DNA from: Pseudomonas oryzihabitans | Lineage (GTDB): Bacteria; Pseudomonadota; Gammaproteobacteria; Pseudomonadales; Pseudomonadaceae | Assembly: GCF_024652905.1 (NCBI RefSeq) | Contig: NZ_CP102428.1 | Location: forward strand, 2,926,501 to 2,990,500 | Length of the DNA: 64,000 nt | Direction of reading: 5' to 3' | The notes under the pieces: model-generated | Databases searched by the model: none | Told to the model about the DNA's origin: nothing | The model's input: only the letters and a program-made list of their open reading frames with translations | Translations under genes and position numbers: made by a program | Shown: one piece after another, positions 46,737 to 57,435 of the stretch | Layout of the letters: every line of letters begins with the position of its first letter | Numbering within the stretch: the first letter of the stretch is position 1

Positions 46737-48239
46737 TCAGGGCTTGGCCGCCAGGGGCGGTCGCGTCTGGCTGCGCTCCAGCCAGCCACCGCCGAGCGCC
46801 TTGTACAGGGTGACCTCGCTGTTGAGCTGGTTGAGTCTGTCGGTGATCAACTGCTGCTGGGCGCTATACAGCGAACGCTGGGCGTCGAGTACCGTGAGGT
46901 AGTTGTCGATGCCCTGGCGATAGCGCAGGTTGGCCAGGTCGTAGTATTCCTGGCTGGCCTGCACCAGGTCCTGCTGGGCCTGCAACTGGTCGTCGTAGGT
47001 GCCCTTCGCCGCCAGGGCATCGGCCACCTCGCGGAAGGCGGTCTGGATCGACTTCTCGTAGGTGGTGACGTTGATGTCCTTCTGGATCTTGGCCGCATCC
47101 AGGCTGGCCTTGAGGCTACCGGCCGTGAAGATCGGGATGTTGATGCTCGGCGAGAAGGTCCAGTAGCCGGAACCGGCGTCGAACAGGCCATTGAGATCCC
47201 GGCTGGCCGTGCCGCCCTGGGCGGTCAGGCTGATGCGCGGGAAGAAGGCCGCCCGGGCCGCGCCGATGTTGGCGTTGGCGGCGCGCAGCTGCAGCTCGGA
47301 CTGGAGGATGTCCGGACGCTTCTGCAAGAGATCCGACGGCAGGTTGGCCGGCAGGTCGGCGAGCAGGTCCTTGCCATCCAGGCCCTTGCCTTGCGGCAGG
47401 TCCGCCGGGATCGAGGTGCCCAGCAGCAGGGTCAGGGCATTGCGATCCTGGGCAACCTGGCGGGTGTACTGGGCCAGATTCGCCCGCGCCCCTTCCAGGG
47501 CGGTGCGCGACTGGCGCAGGTCCAGCCCGCTGGCCACGCCGTTCTCCACGGTCTGGCGGGTCAGATCGTAGGAGCGCTGGTAGGCGGCGAGGGTCTCGCG
47601 AGTCAGTTGCAGCATGCGCTGATCGGTGAGCCAGGCGTAGTAGGCGTTGGCTACTTCCGAGACCAGCGAGATCTGGGTGCTGCGGCGTCCTTCGCTGGTG
47701 GCGAAGTAGTTGAGCAGCGCCTGCTCGCTGAGGCTGCGCAGGCGCCCGAACAGGTCCAGCTCATAGGAGGTGAAGCCCAGGGTCACGCTGTACTGGCTGC
47801 TGATGCTGCCACCGCCGCCGCCCCCCGCGCCATCGGCGCTGTTGCCGGCGAGCAGTTCGCGGATGGCGGAGACCTGGCTCAAGTCCTCCGGCGACCGGGT
47901 ACGGGTCCCGGTACCGCTGACGCCGATGTCGGGAAACAGCTCGGCGCGCTGCACGCGGTATTGCGCCTGATACAGCCGCACGTTCAGGGCGGCCTGGCGC
48001 AGGTCGCGGTTGTTGTCCAGCGACAGCTGGATCAACTGCTGCAGCGCCGGGTCGCGATAGAAATCGCGCCAGCCGATGTCGGCCGCCTGCTGGTCGCGAT
48101 TGACCGTCAGGGCATCATAGGCCTGGCCGTGGGGCCAGGCGTTCTCCACCGGCGCATTGGGCCGCTGGTAATCGGGGATCAGGCTGCAGCCGGAGACGGC
48201 CAGCATGCCCACGACCACCGCCAAGACAGACTTCTTCAT
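46737..48239 (-). CDS. oprM: Outer-membrane efflux channel OprM/TtgC
   Basis: TolC-type outer-membrane lipoprotein channel of 500 aa, NodT subfamily. Lipobox AVSGC (Cys near 18) is followed by [12 protein letters not shown]. Two internally repeated outer-membrane-efflux domains carry [23 protein letters not shown] and [21 protein letters not shown] Gly-rich loop (about 135-150) is unusual but in frame. ATG 48239 comes one base after the mexB stop (TGATATG). It may also serve the other RND pair at 2-6 kb. Confidence 0.93.
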   Translation of the reverse strand: MKKSVLAVVVGMLAVSGCSLIPDYQRPNAPVENAWPHGQAYDALTVNRDQQAADIGWRDFYRDPALQQLIQLSLDNNRDLRQAALNVRLYQAQYRVQRAELFPDIGVSGTGTRTRSPEDLSQVSAIRELLAGNSADGAGGGGGGSISSQYSVTLGFTSYELDLFGRLRSLSEQALLNYFATSEGRRSTQISLVSEVANAYYAWLTDQRMLQLTRETLAAYQRSYDLTRQTVENGVASGLDLRQSRTALEGARANLAQYTRQVAQDRNALTLLLGTSIPADLPQGKGLDGKDLLADLPANLPSDLLQKRPDILQSELQLRAANANIGAARAAFFPRISLTAQGGTASRDLNGLFDAGSGYWTFSPSINIPIFTAGSLKASLDAAKIQKDINVTTYEKSIQTAFREVADALAAKGTYDDQLQAQQDLVQASQEYYDLANLRYRQGIDNYLTVLDAQRSLYSAQQQLITDRLNQLNSEVTLYKALGGGWLERSQTRPPLAAKP

Positions 48240-48240
48240 A

Positions 48241-51200
48241 TCAGTGTCCTTCCTTGCCATGGGCTTCCTGGTCCTTGGTGGCCTTGTCCTTGAACAGGCT
48301 GCTGACCACCACGTAGAACATGGGAATCCAGAAGATCGCCAGTACCGTGGCGGTGAGCATGCCACCGATCACGCCGGTACCCACGGCGTGCTGGCTGCCG
48401 GAGCTGGCACCCGAGGAGATCGCCAGGGGTACCACGCCCAGGATGAAGGCCATGGAGGTCATGATGATGGGCCGCAGACGCATACGCGAGGCTTCCACCG
48501 CCGCGTCGACGATGTTCTTGCCGCCTTCGTGCAGTTCCTTGGCGAATTCCACGATCAGGATGGCGTTCTTCGCCGCGAGGCCGATGGTGGTCAACAGACC
48601 CACCTGGAAGAAGACATCGTTGGCCAGGCCGCGGAAATAGGTGGCCAGCAAGGCCCCCACCACCCCCAGCGGCACCACCAGGATGACCGCGATCGGGATC
48701 GACCAGCTCTCGTACAACGCCGCCAGACAGAGGAACACCACCAGCAGCGACAGGGCATAGAGCGCCGGCGCCTGGGAGCCCGACAGCCGCTCCTCGTAGG
48801 ACAGCCCGGTCCAGGCGATGCCCACGCCCTGCGGCAGGTCCTTGGCCATGCGCTCGATCTCGGCCATGGCGTCACCGGTGCTGTAGCCAGGCGCCGCGGA
48901 ACCGAGGATCTCCAGCGAGGAGATGCCGTTGTAGCGCTCCAGCTTGGGCGAGCCGTAGATCCACTCGCCGCGGGCGAAGGCCGATACCGGCACCATCTCG
49001 CCCGAGCCGTTGCGCACGTACCACTTGTTGAAGTCCTCGGGATTCATCCGTGCGCTAGCTTCGCCCTGCAGGTACACCTTTTTCACCCGACCGCGGTCGA
49101 TGAAGTCGTTGACGTAGCTGGAGGCCCAGCCGATGGACAGCGTCTGGTTCACGTCGCTCTGCGACAGGCCCAGCGCCCGTACCTTCTCGTCGTCGACGAT
49201 GAGCTTGAATTGCGGCTCGTCGTTGAGGCCGTTGGGACGGGTCTGCATCAGCTTGGAATTCTGCGCGGCCATGCCGAGCAGCTGGTTACGGGCGGCCATG
49301 AGCGCCTCGTGGCCGATGCCGCCCTGGTCCTGCAGATAGAAGTCGAAGCCGGTGGCGTTACCCAGCTCCAGCACCGCCGGCGGGACGATGGCGTAGACGA
49401 TGGCGTCCTTGATGCCCGACAGGTAGCCCATGGCCCGACCGGCCACGGCGCTGGCGCCGTCCTTGGCATCGGGGCGCTCTTCCCAGGGCTTGAGCTGGAT
49501 GAAGGCCAGGCCCGAACTCTGGCCGCGACCGGCGAAGTTGAAGCCGTTGACGGTGAACATCGAGCTGACCGCGCTCGCGTCGTTGGTCATCATCATCTCG
49601 CGCATGGTGTCGAGCACCTTCTGCGTCCGCTCGGCACTGGAACCCGGCGGCGTGGTGACCTGGGCGAAGATCACGCCCTGGTCCTCTTCCGGCAGGAAGG
49701 ACGACTGGATGCGGGTGAAGAGGAACACCATGACGCCGACGATCAGCACATAGAGCAGCAGGAAGGGCACCTTGTGGCGGATCACCGCGGCCACGCTGCG
49801 CTCGTAGCGGTGCTGACCGTTCTCGAAGGTGCGGTTGAACCAGCCGAAGAAGCCGCGCTTCTCGTGATGACCCTGCTTGACCGGCTTGAGCATGGTGGCG
49901 CACAGCGCCGGGGTCAGGATCAGCGCCACCAGCACCGACAGCACCATGGAGGAGACGATGGTGATGGAGAACTGGCGATAGATCACCCCGGTGGAGCCGC
50001 CAAAGAAGGCCATGGGCACGAACACCGCCGACAGCACCAAGGCGATACCGACCAGGGCACCCTGGATCTGGCCCATGGACTTGCGTGTCGCCTCCTTGGG
50101 CGAGAGCCCCTCCTCGGCCATCACCCGCTCGACGTTTTCCACCACCACGATGGCGTCGTCCACCAGCAGGCCGATGGCCAGCACCATGCCGAACATGGTC
50201 AGGATGTTGATGGTGAAACCGGCGGCCAGGAGCACCGCGAAGGTACCCAGGAGCACCACGGGTACGGCGATGGTGGGAATCAGGGTGGCCCGGAAGTTCT
50301 GCAGGAACAGGAACATCACCAGGAACACCAGCAGGATCGCCTCGCCCAGGGTCTTGACCACCTCGTGGATCGAGGCGGTCACCACCGGGGTGGTGTCATA
50401 GGGATAGACCACTTCCATGCCCGGAGGCATGAAGGGCTTGAGGCGATCGATGGTAGCGCGGACCGCCTTGGCGGTGTCCAGGGCATTGGCGCCGGTGGCC
50501 AGACGCAGGGCCATGCCGGAGGCCGGCTTGCCGTTGAACTGGGCATCGATGGAGTAGTTTTCGCCGCCCAGCTCGACCCGCGCCACGTCGCGCAGGCGCA
50601 CCTGGGCGCCGCTCTGGTCCACCTTGAGGAAGATCTTGCCGAATTCCTCGACGCTGGTCAGGCGGGTCTTGCCGATGATGGTGGCGTTGAGCTGCTGTCC
50701 CGGCACCGCCGGCAGGCCGCCGAGCTGACCGGAGGCGATCTGCACGTTCTGGCTCTGGATGGCGGCGCTGACGTCGACCGGGGTCAGCTGATACTTCACC
50801 AGCTTCTGCGGATCCAGCCAGATGCGCATGGCGTACTGGGCGCCGAACACCTGGAAGTCACCGACCCCCGTGGTCCGCGCGATGGGGTCGCGCATGTTGG
50901 AGACGATGTAGTTGGACAGGTCTTCCTTGGTCAGGGAGCCGTCCATGGACACCAGGCCCACCACCATCATGAAGTTGCGCTGGTACTTGGCGACGCGCAT
51001 GCCCTGCTGCTGAACTTCCTGGGGCAGCAGCGGCGTCGCCAGCTGCAGCTTGTTCTGCACCTGGACCTGGGCGATGTCAGGGTTGGTACCCTGGTTGAAG
51101 GTCACGATGATGGTCATGCTGCCGTCGGAGTTGGACTCCGAGGAGATGTACCTGAGGTTGTCGATCCCGTTCATCTGCTGTTCGATGACCTGGACCACGG

Positions 51201-51378
51201 TGTCCTGCACCGTCTGCGCCGAGGCGCCCGGGTAGCTCACCTGGATCGAGACCGCCGGTGCGGCGATGTTCGGGTACTGGTTGATCGGCAGATTGAGGAT
51301 CGACAGGATGCCGGCGAGCATGATCACCAGGGCGATCACCCAGGCGAAGATGGGCCGGTCGATGAAGAACTTGGACAT
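48241..51378 (-). CDS. mexB: RND multidrug efflux permease MexB/TtgB
   Basis: Trimeric proton/drug antiporter of 1045 aa. It starts [23 protein letters not shown] as in MexB. The Asp pair lies in [20 protein letters not shown], the Lys in [20 protein letters not shown] and the switch-loop region in [16 protein letters not shown]. It is highly similar to P. aeruginosa MexB and P. putida TtgB along its length. Middle gene of the operon, 12 bp after mexA. Confidence 0.95.
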   Translation of the reverse strand: MSKFFIDRPIFAWVIALVIMLAGILSILNLPINQYPNIAAPAVSIQVSYPGASAQTVQDTVVQVIEQQMNGIDNLRYISSESNSDGSMTIIVTFNQGTNPDIAQVQVQNKLQLATPLLPQEVQQQGMRVAKYQRNFMMVVGLVSMDGSLTKEDLSNYIVSNMRDPIARTTGVGDFQVFGAQYAMRIWLDPQKLVKYQLTPVDVSAAIQSQNVQIASGQLGGLPAVPGQQLNATIIGKTRLTSVEEFGKIFLKVDQSGAQVRLRDVARVELGGENYSIDAQFNGKPASGMALRLATGANALDTAKAVRATIDRLKPFMPPGMEVVYPYDTTPVVTASIHEVVKTLGEAILLVFLVMFLFLQNFRATLIPTIAVPVVLLGTFAVLLAAGFTINILTMFGMVLAIGLLVDDAIVVVENVERVMAEEGLSPKEATRKSMGQIQGALVGIALVLSAVFVPMAFFGGSTGVIYRQFSITIVSSMVLSVLVALILTPALCATMLKPVKQGHHEKRGFFGWFNRTFENGQHRYERSVAAVIRHKVPFLLLYVLIVGVMVFLFTRIQSSFLPEEDQGVIFAQVTTPPGSSAERTQKVLDTMREMMMTNDASAVSSMFTVNGFNFAGRGQSSGLAFIQLKPWEERPDAKDGASAVAGRAMGYLSGIKDAIVYAIVPPAVLELGNATGFDFYLQDQGGIGHEALMAARNQLLGMAAQNSKLMQTRPNGLNDEPQFKLIVDDEKVRALGLSQSDVNQTLSIGWASSYVNDFIDRGRVKKVYLQGEASARMNPEDFNKWYVRNGSGEMVPVSAFARGEWIYGSPKLERYNGISSLEILGSAAPGYSTGDAMAEIERMAKDLPQGVGIAWTGLSYEERLSGSQAPALYALSLLVVFLCLAALYESWSIPIAVILVVPLGVVGALLATYFRGLANDVFFQVGLLTTIGLAAKNAILIVEFAKELHEGGKNIVDAAVEASRMRLRPIIMTSMAFILGVVPLAISSGASSGSQHAVGTGVIGGMLTATVLAIFWIPMFYVVVSSLFKDKATKDQEAHGKEGH

Positions 51379-51390
51379 CGGGCGCTCCCC

Positions 51391-52584
51391 TTACTGACCC
51401 TGACCCGCCGGCTTCTGCTCGGCGGAGGCGATGTTGCTCGCCGGCTTGGTGGTGACGGTGGCACCCGGCTTGATCTTTTGCAGACCCTCGGTGATGACCT
51501 TGTCACCGGCCTTGAGGCCATCGGTGACCAGCCAATCGGAGCCCACGGTGCGCTCGGTCTTGAGGATCCGCTGCTCGACCTTGCCTTCGCCGTTGACCAC
51601 CATGGCGGTGGGCTGGCCCTTGAGGTCGCGGGTCACGCCCTGTTGCGGCACCAGCAGGGCATTCTGGCGAACGCCGGACTGCAGCTGGGCCCGCACGAAC
51701 ATGCCAGGCAGCAGCAGTTTGTCGGGGTTGGGGAATTCAGCGCGGATGGTCACCGAGCCGGTGCCCTGGTCCACCGACACCTCGGCGAACTTGAGCTTGC
51801 CGGAACGGCTGTAGGCGCTGCCGTCTTCCAGCATCAGCTTGACCTCGGCGGCGTTCTCGCCCTGCACGCGCTGCAGCTGACCGCTGTCCAGTTCGCGGCG
51901 CAGGCGCAGCAGATCGGTGGCGGACTGGGTCACGTCGACATAGATGGGGTCCAGCTGGGTGATGCTGGTCAGGGCGGTGGTCTGGTCGGCGGTGACCAGG
52001 GCGCCTTCGGTCATCATCGAACGCCCGATACGGCCAGAGATGGGCGCGGCGACCTTGGTGTAGGCCAGATTGATCTCGGCGTTGCGCAGGGCGGCCCTGG
52101 CCGATTCCACCTGGGCTTCGTTCTGCCGCTGCATGGACAGGGCATCGTCGGCTTCCTGCTTGCTGATCGCCTGCTCCTTGACCAGGGCGCCATAGCGCTG
52201 GGCCTTGAGCCGGTTGGAGGCCAGGGTCGCCTGGGCCTGGGCCAGGGAGGCCTTGGCCGAATTGACGTTGGCTTCGTAGGTGCGCGGATCGATCTGATAG
52301 AGCTGGGTACCGGCCTTCACGTCGGCGCCTTCGGTGAAGTAGCGCTTGAGCAGAATGCCGCTCACCTGCGGTCGCACCTCGGCGATGCGGAAGGCCGCGG
52401 TGCGCCCGGGCAATTCGTCGGTCAGGGTCACGGTGCGCGGTTCCATCGTCACCACCCCGACTTCCGCGGGCTTCTGCTGCTGTTGCTGCTGGTCCTTGTT
52501 GTCCTGCTTGCCGCAGGCGCCCAAGGCCAGGGCTACGGCCAGCAAGGCGGGGGCGAAAAAGGCATGCGCCGGCTTGATCTGCAT
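51391..52584 (-). CDS. mexA: RND periplasmic adaptor MexA/TtgA
   Basis: Membrane fusion lipoprotein of 397 aa with lipobox LALGAC (Cys near residue 24) followed by a poly-Gln spacer. Lipoyl half-motifs are GADVKAGTQLYQIDP and VAAPISGRIGRSMMTEGALV; the barrel has LLLPGMFVRAQL. AAGGA lies 9 nt before ATG 52584. First gene of mexAB-oprM. In P. aeruginosa the divergent neighbour is mexR; here no regulator gene is present upstream. Confidence 0.95.
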   Translation of the reverse strand: MQIKPAHAFFAPALLAVALALGACGKQDNKDQQQQQQKPAEVGVVTMEPRTVTLTDELPGRTAAFRIAEVRPQVSGILLKRYFTEGADVKAGTQLYQIDPRTYEANVNSAKASLAQAQATLASNRLKAQRYGALVKEQAISKQEADDALSMQRQNEAQVESARAALRNAEINLAYTKVAAPISGRIGRSMMTEGALVTADQTTALTSITQLDPIYVDVTQSATDLLRLRRELDSGQLQRVQGENAAEVKLMLEDGSAYSRSGKLKFAEVSVDQGTGSVTIRAEFPNPDKLLLPGMFVRAQLQSGVRQNALLVPQQGVTRDLKGQPTAMVVNGEGKVEQRILKTERTVGSDWLVTDGLKAGDKVITEGLQKIKPGATVTTKPASNIASAEQKPAGQGQ

Positions 52585-52673
52585 ATCAAAAGTCCTTGAA
52601 AGCTGGGAAATGAGCATGCGCAGCGCGCCTTGTGGATCCGCACCGGCTCGAGCATAGGAATTATTATCAGACA

Positions 52674-52703
52674 AATATACTTACGTTCACGACTGTTTGT
52701 AAA
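52674..52703 (-). promoter_or_regulatory. mexA promoter with overlapping TtgR-like operator
   Basis: On the minus strand, -35 TTTACA (52703-52698) and -10 TATATT (52679-52674) are separated by 18 bp. The spacer and -35 form an imperfect inverted repeat, TTTACAAACA (52703-52694) with TGAACGTAAG (52689-52680). From memory, the P. putida TtgR operator reads TTTACAAACA...TGAATGTAAG before TATATT, nearly the same. The rest of the 345-bp gap (52585-52929) holds only the yceI terminator; no gene is seen. Confidence 0.7.
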
Positions 52704-52878
52704 TAACCCAAGTGCCATGCTCGGGTATTTCGCCGGATGCTTCGACGCTTCGTGAACACGGCGATGGCGACAAAGCCAGACGCTGCGACCGACCTGGGTA
52801 GCAGACCATGAGGCCGGAGGCTAGTTCTGCCAGGGGATCGCGCTGCCGCCCGCCTCGTCACCAAAAACGACCGCCCAC

Positions 52879-52906
52879 AAAAATGCCGGACGAATCCGGC
52901 ATTTTT
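52879..52906 (-). terminator. Terminator of yceI
   Basis: AAAAATGCCGGA (52879-52890) pairs perfectly with TCCGGCATTTTT (52895-52906) around CGAA, 23 bp past the yceI stop; both arms carry A/T tracts. Confidence 0.9.
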
Positions 52907-52929
52907 GGTTACAACCTGGGGGCGTCCCG

Positions 52930-53508
52930 TTACTGGCGCACGCCTTCGAAGGACAGCATGAATTCCACTTCCTGGGATTTCGGACCGAGGTCCTTCTGGA
53001 TATTGAAATCCTTGAGCTTGAGGGTGGTGGTGCCCTCGAAGCCGGCGCGGTAGCCGCCCCACGGATCCTTGCCCTCGCCCATGAAGTGGGCCTTGATGGT
53101 GACCGGCTTGGTCACGCCGTTCAGGGTCAGGTTGCCGGTGACATCGGCAGTGCCGTCGCCGGTGGGGGTGACCTTGGTCGATTCGAAGCTGGCCTGGGGA
53201 TGGGCGGCGACGTTGAGGAAGTCGGCGCTGCGCAGGTGCTTGTCGCGCTCGGCGTGGTTGGTGTCGACGCTGTCGGTGTTGATGGTCACCTTGACCTTGT
53301 CGGCGGACGGATCCTTGGCATCGAAGCTGAAGGTGCCGTCGAAGTCCTTGAAGGTGCCGTACAGCCAGCTGTAGCCCAGGTGCTGGATGCGGAATTGGAT
53401 GAAGGCGTGCTGGCCCTGCTTGTCGATCTTGTAATCGGCGGCCATGGCCTGGCCAGCGCCCAGCAGAGCGGTACCCAGGGCCAGGGCGGCAACGGTTTTC
53501 TTCAGCAT
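52930..53508 (-). CDS. YceI family periplasmic protein
   Basis: Lipocalin-like beta-barrel of 192 aa, thought to bind isoprenoid-type lipids. It has a Sec signal ending GAGQAMA. The core [56 protein letters not shown] and [14 protein letters not shown] is typical. The P. aeruginosa orthologue beside mexR-mexAB is a secreted protease called PasP. It probably forms an operon with the upstream cytochrome b561 (35-bp gap), a common pairing. Confidence 0.92.
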   Translation of the reverse strand: MLKKTVAALALGTALLGAGQAMAADYKIDKQGQHAFIQFRIQHLGYSWLYGTFKDFDGTFSFDAKDPSADKVKVTINTDSVDTNHAERDKHLRSADFLNVAAHPQASFESTKVTPTGDGTADVTGNLTLNGVTKPVTIKAHFMGEGKDPWGGYRAGFEGTTTLKLKDFNIQKDLGPKSQEVEFMLSFEGVRQ

Positions 53509-53543
53509 TGGATGGAGCTCCATGTGGTGGTGGGAAGCGAATA

Positions 53544-54098
53544 TCAGGAAGGAGTGTGGACTCGACCGAGCATCCGGACCAGGGTGCCGTCGCGGTCGAC
53601 GAAATGGTGCTTGAGCGCGGCCACCACGTGCAGACCGGCCAGGACGATCAGCGTCCAGGCGAACCAGAGGTGGATCTTGCCGGCGGTATCGGCCTGATCC
53701 GGCAGGCCGCTCAGGGTCGCCGGGACCTTGAACCAGCCGAAGACATCGATGGCCACGCCATCGGCGGTGGAGATCAGGTAGCCGGCCACCATGACGCTAA
53801 GCATCAGCCCATAGAGCAGGAAGTGCCCGGCACCCGCCGCGCGACGTACCAGCGGGCTGCCCTCCACCGGCGGCGGCGGACTGACCAGGCGCCAGAGCAG
53901 GCGCAGCACCAGGGCGATCAGCAAGAGAATGCCGGCGCTCTTATGCAGTTCGGGGGCGGTGTGGTACCAGGTGTCGTAGTAGTCCAGGGTGCGCATCCAC
54001 AGGCCGGAGGCGAACATGGCGACGATCGCCAGGGCCATGACCCAATGCAGAACCAGACTTACCAGACCGTAGCGAAGGCCGTCGTTGCGCCAGTGCAT
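53544..54098 (-). CDS. Cytochrome b561
   Basis: Di-heme inner-membrane cytochrome of 184 aa with four TM helices and candidate heme His residues in [32 protein letters not shown] and [13 protein letters not shown]. It should pass electrons between quinol and a periplasmic acceptor. AGGAGA lies before ATG. Co-directional with yceI. Confidence 0.9.
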   Translation of the reverse strand: MHWRNDGLRYGLVSLVLHWVMALAIVAMFASGLWMRTLDYYDTWYHTAPELHKSAGILLLIALVLRLLWRLVSPPPPVEGSPLVRRAAGAGHFLLYGLMLSVMVAGYLISTADGVAIDVFGWFKVPATLSGLPDQADTAGKIHLWFAWTLIVLAGLHVVAALKHHFVDRDGTLVRMLGRVHTPS

Positions 54099-54270
54099 CG
54101 CTTTTCTCTCCTGAAAAAGCTTTGCCTAAGCCTAGCCGCAAACGTATCGATGGAAAGCGGAAAAAGTGTCGAATCAATATCGAAGGAATCGATGGATCGG
54201 ACGACGCGCGAGCGCCCCGTCCGCTCCGGCCCAGAGGCTGCGCAGGGCAGCGTCCGGGTTCGAGTCACGC

Positions 54271-55848
54271 TCAGAACGACCAGTGGAACAGCTTCCAGAA
54301 GAAGCCGTGCTCGCCACTGTCCTTGGCCGGCGCGGCCTCGGTGGCCTTGGGCGCAGCAGCCGGCTGGGCGGTGGTCTTGGCACTGGCCGCGACCGGCACC
54401 ACGGCCTTGCCGGCCTTGAGGTCGCGGACCTGGCCGGCGGCGCGCTGACCGCTGGCCAGGGCGCCTTCCAGGGTGCCCGGGTGCAGCGGATCGGTGTGCT
54501 CGCCAGCGAAGATCACCCGGCCGGTGGGCTTTTCCCACAACCGCCAGTAGCGGGTGATCTGGCCCGGACCATAGGCCAGGTAGGCGCCGCCCAGGCCCGG
54601 ATCGCGGCTGTAGCGGCGGACTTCGTAGCCGGAGAAGGCGCCGCGCGCCTTGGGATAGAAGGCATGGAAGCGGATCAGCACCTGGTCGACCATCTGCTTG
54701 TCGCCAAAGGCCTGCACCAGGCGCGCGCTATCACCGGCCAGGTTGACCAGCACATTGGCGCCGCCCTTCACGTCCGGCTCCACCCACAGCATGCCCAGGC
54801 CCTGGTCGCTGTAGATCTCGCCGCTCATGCGCGACTTGCTGTCCCACACCGGGGTCTTGAACTTGAGCAGGATCTGGTCACGCCAGCCATAGGTGGTGCC
54901 CTTGATCGCCGCCTGCTGGGTGGCATCCAGCGCCGGGGTCATCTGCACCTGGCCGAGGGCGCGCAGCGGCACCGCCATCACCACGTAGTCGGCCTTGTAG
55001 CCAGTGGCACCGGCCTTGACCACGACGCCGTCCTTGTCCTGGACGATGCTCGCTACCTTGCTGTCGGTCTTGATCGTCTTGATCTGCTTGACGAAGGCCT
55101 GGGCCAGCACCTCGCTACCGCCGGGCAGGCGCGACGCGCGCAGGTCCTTGTCCTCGACGCCGCGATAGACGCGGGTCTGCTGGGCCAGATAGAGCAGCGA
55201 CAGCCGTGAGGGCTCGTCGTAGCGGACGCGGATGCGCTGGTTGATCAGCTGGCGGGCCACCGGCGGCAGATTCTGCTTGTCCAGCCAGGTGGCGGCGTTG
55301 ATCTGGTCGAGGGCGTGCAGGGTCGGGGTGGCGGTCGGCTGCAGCGGATCGCTGATGGCGGCGGCCAGGTCGTCCAGGGACTTGTCGACGCGCTTCAAGG
55401 CATCGGCCACGGCCGGCAGCTTCTGCGCCAGGTCGTCCTGGGAATAGTACTGGCCCTCGATCAGATAGCCCGGGGTGCGCACGAAGGACGGCGCGTCCAC
55501 GGTCTTGAGCTTGAAGGTGTCCAGATAGTGATTGAGCACCGGCTGGGCCTTGGTATCGCCGATCCATTCGCTGGAGGCGAGGCCGGAGCGACCGCCGACG
55601 CGCGCGCCGGCTTCCAGCAGGGTCACGTTCCAGCCGGCTTGCTGCAGTTCATAGGCCGAGGCCAGACCGGCCATGCCGGCGCCGACCACGATCACCGAGG
55701 GACCACTGGGCGCGGCGGGCGCCGCGGCGGCCTTTTCCGGCACCTTGTGCATCTCTTTATGGGCCTTCTCGGCAGCGCCTGCGCTCAGGCTGGTAGCGAA
55801 TACGCCGGCTGCCAAGCAGACGGTAAAACCTGTCCAACGCGACGACAT
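54271..55848 (-). CDS. Flavin-containing amine oxidase family protein, exported
   Basis: FAD-dependent oxidoreductase of 525 aa. An N-terminal signal-like segment (WTGFTVCLAAGVFATSLSAGA) lacks a twin-arginine motif. The dinucleotide site is VIVVGAGMAGLASAYELQQA with LLEAGARVGGRS, and the C-terminal FAD motif is FAGEHTDPLHPGTLEGALASG. An Ala/Lys-rich tail (about 490-515) ends in aromatic FFWKLFHWSF. P. aeruginosa has a similar gene between yceI and bioA. Substrate unknown, perhaps an amine. ATG 55848 has AGGAG upstream. Confidence 0.85.
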   Translation of the reverse strand: MSSRWTGFTVCLAAGVFATSLSAGAAEKAHKEMHKVPEKAAAAPAAPSGPSVIVVGAGMAGLASAYELQQAGWNVTLLEAGARVGGRSGLASSEWIGDTKAQPVLNHYLDTFKLKTVDAPSFVRTPGYLIEGQYYSQDDLAQKLPAVADALKRVDKSLDDLAAAISDPLQPTATPTLHALDQINAATWLDKQNLPPVARQLINQRIRVRYDEPSRLSLLYLAQQTRVYRGVEDKDLRASRLPGGSEVLAQAFVKQIKTIKTDSKVASIVQDKDGVVVKAGATGYKADYVVMAVPLRALGQVQMTPALDATQQAAIKGTTYGWRDQILLKFKTPVWDSKSRMSGEIYSDQGLGMLWVEPDVKGGANVLVNLAGDSARLVQAFGDKQMVDQVLIRFHAFYPKARGAFSGYEVRRYSRDPGLGGAYLAYGPGQITRYWRLWEKPTGRVIFAGEHTDPLHPGTLEGALASGQRAAGQVRDLKAGKAVVPVAASAKTTAQPAAAPKATEAAPAKDSGEHGFFWKLFHWSF

Positions 55849-56021
55849 CTTTTCTAGACTCCTGGGACCGGGAAACGGCGGTGGCGCAGCATACGCCAGC
55901 GGCTCCGGAGCCACTAGCTGCCGCCACGACCGGCAATCGGCCCGCGCCTTGCTCCCGTCGCGCGCCCTGGCTTAGGCTTGCGCCCCCTTTTATCGCCGGG
56001 CCCGCCGCCAGGAGACCGCCA

Positions 56022-57422
56022 ATGACCAATCACGACTGGATGCGCCGTGACCTGGAGGTGCTCTGGCACCCCTGCACCCAGATGAAGGATCACGAGCAGC
56101 TGCCGGTGATCCCGATCCGCCGCGGCGAAGGCGTCTGGCTGGAGGACTTCGATGGCAACCGCTACCTGGACGCGGTCAGCTCCTGGTGGGTCAATGTCTT
56201 CGGCCACGCCAATCCGCGCATCAACGAACGCATCAAGGCCCAGGTCGACCAGCTGGAGCACGTCATCCTCGCCGGCTTCAGCCACCAGCCGGTGATCGAG
56301 TTGTCCGAGCGCCTGGTCGCCCTGACCCCGGCCGGCCTCGACCGGGTGTTCTATGCCGACAACGGCTCCTCGTGCATCGAGGTGGCGCTGAAGATGAGCT
56401 ATCACTACTGGCGCAACGTGGGCCAGCCGGAAAAGCGTCGCTTCGTCACCCTGACCAACAGCTACCACGGCGAGACGGTGGCGGCCATGTCGGTGGGTGA
56501 CGTGGCGCTGTTCACCGAGACCTACCAGGGCCTGTTGCTCGATACCCTCAAGGTGCCGAGCCCCGATTGCTATCTGCGCCCCGAGGGCCTGGGTTGGGAA
56601 GAGCACTCGCGGCAGATGTTCGCCCACATGGAGCGCACCCTGGCCGAGCATCACGCCAGCGTCGCCGCGGTCATCGTCGAGCCACTGATCCAGGGTGCCA
56701 CCGGCATGCGCATGTATCACCCGGTCTATCTGCGCCTCTTGCGCGAGGCCTGCGACCGCTATGGCGTGCACCTGATCCATGACGAGATCGCCGTGGGCTT
56801 CGGTCGCACCGGGACGATGTTCGCCTGCGAACAGGCCGGCATCCGTCCGGATTTCCTCTGCCTGTCCAAGGCCCTCACCGGCGGCTACCTGCCGCTGGCC
56901 GCCTGCCTCACCACCGATGCCGTCTACCAGGCTTTCTACGACGACTACCAAACCCTGCGCGCCTTCCTGCATTCCCACAGCTACACCGGCAATCCGCTGG
57001 CCTGCGCCGCCGCCCTGGCGACCCTGGACATCTTCGCCGAGGACGACGTCATCGCGGCCAACAAGCCCCTGGCCCGGCGCATGGCCGAGGCCACCGCCCA
57101 CCTGGTCGATCATCCCCACGTTGGCGAGGTACGCCAGACCGGCATGGCCCTGGCCATCGAGATGACCGCCGACAAGGCCCGCCGCACCCCCTACCCCTGG
57201 CAGGAGCGCCGCGGCCTGGCCGTCTACCAGCACGCCCTCTCCCGCGGCGCCCTGTTGCGACCCCTGGGCAACGTGGTCTACTTCCTGCCGCCCTATGTCA
57301 TCACCCCCGAGCAGATCGACTTCCTCGCCGAGGTGGCGAGCGAAGGCATCGACCTCGCCACCCGCACCTCGGTCAGCGTCGCCCTGAGCGACCTGCACCC
57401 CAACCACCGCGATCCCGGCTGA
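56022..57422 (+). CDS. bioA: Adenosylmethionine-8-amino-7-oxononanoate aminotransferase
   Basis: PLP enzyme of 466 aa in biotin synthesis, making 7,8-diaminopelargonate from KAPA with SAM as amino donor. Diagnostic stretches are LWHPCTQMKDH, DAVSSWWVNVFGHANPRIN, IHDEIAVGFGRTGTMFACEQA and the PLP-lysine motif CLSKALTGGYLPLAA. GGAG precedes ATG 56022. Other bio genes are not in the window. Followed 14 bp later by rsmE. Confidence 0.94.
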   Translation: MTNHDWMRRDLEVLWHPCTQMKDHEQLPVIPIRRGEGVWLEDFDGNRYLDAVSSWWVNVFGHANPRINERIKAQVDQLEHVILAGFSHQPVIELSERLVALTPAGLDRVFYADNGSSCIEVALKMSYHYWRNVGQPEKRRFVTLTNSYHGETVAAMSVGDVALFTETYQGLLLDTLKVPSPDCYLRPEGLGWEEHSRQMFAHMERTLAEHHASVAAVIVEPLIQGATGMRMYHPVYLRLLREACDRYGVHLIHDEIAVGFGRTGTMFACEQAGIRPDFLCLSKALTGGYLPLAACLTTDAVYQAFYDDYQTLRAFLHSHSYTGNPLACAAALATLDIFAEDDVIAANKPLARRMAEATAHLVDHPHVGEVRQTGMALAIEMTADKARRTPYPWQERRGLAVYQHALSRGALLRPLGNVVYFLPPYVITPEQIDFLAEVASEGIDLATRTSVSVALSDLHPNHRDPG

Positions 57423-57435
57423 TCTGGAGTCCGCC

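Noticed and set aside
48205..52599. Very long open frame (1464 codons) on the plus strand opposite mexAB
   Set aside because: Antisense shadow of the RND genes. High GC3 bias removes stops from the opposite strand; the translation is His/Gln/Gly-rich with no domain pattern, while the minus strand encodes full-length MexA and MexB.
52667..53062. 131-codon frame that might be a remnant of mexR/ttgR
   Set aside because: It lies mostly inside yceI and its terminator, is Arg-rich and shows no helix-turn-helix.
54250..54275. tRNA-like T-loop (GGTTCGAGTC)
   Set aside because: Flanking bases do not form a T-stem, and no anticodon arm or acceptor stem is present upstream.
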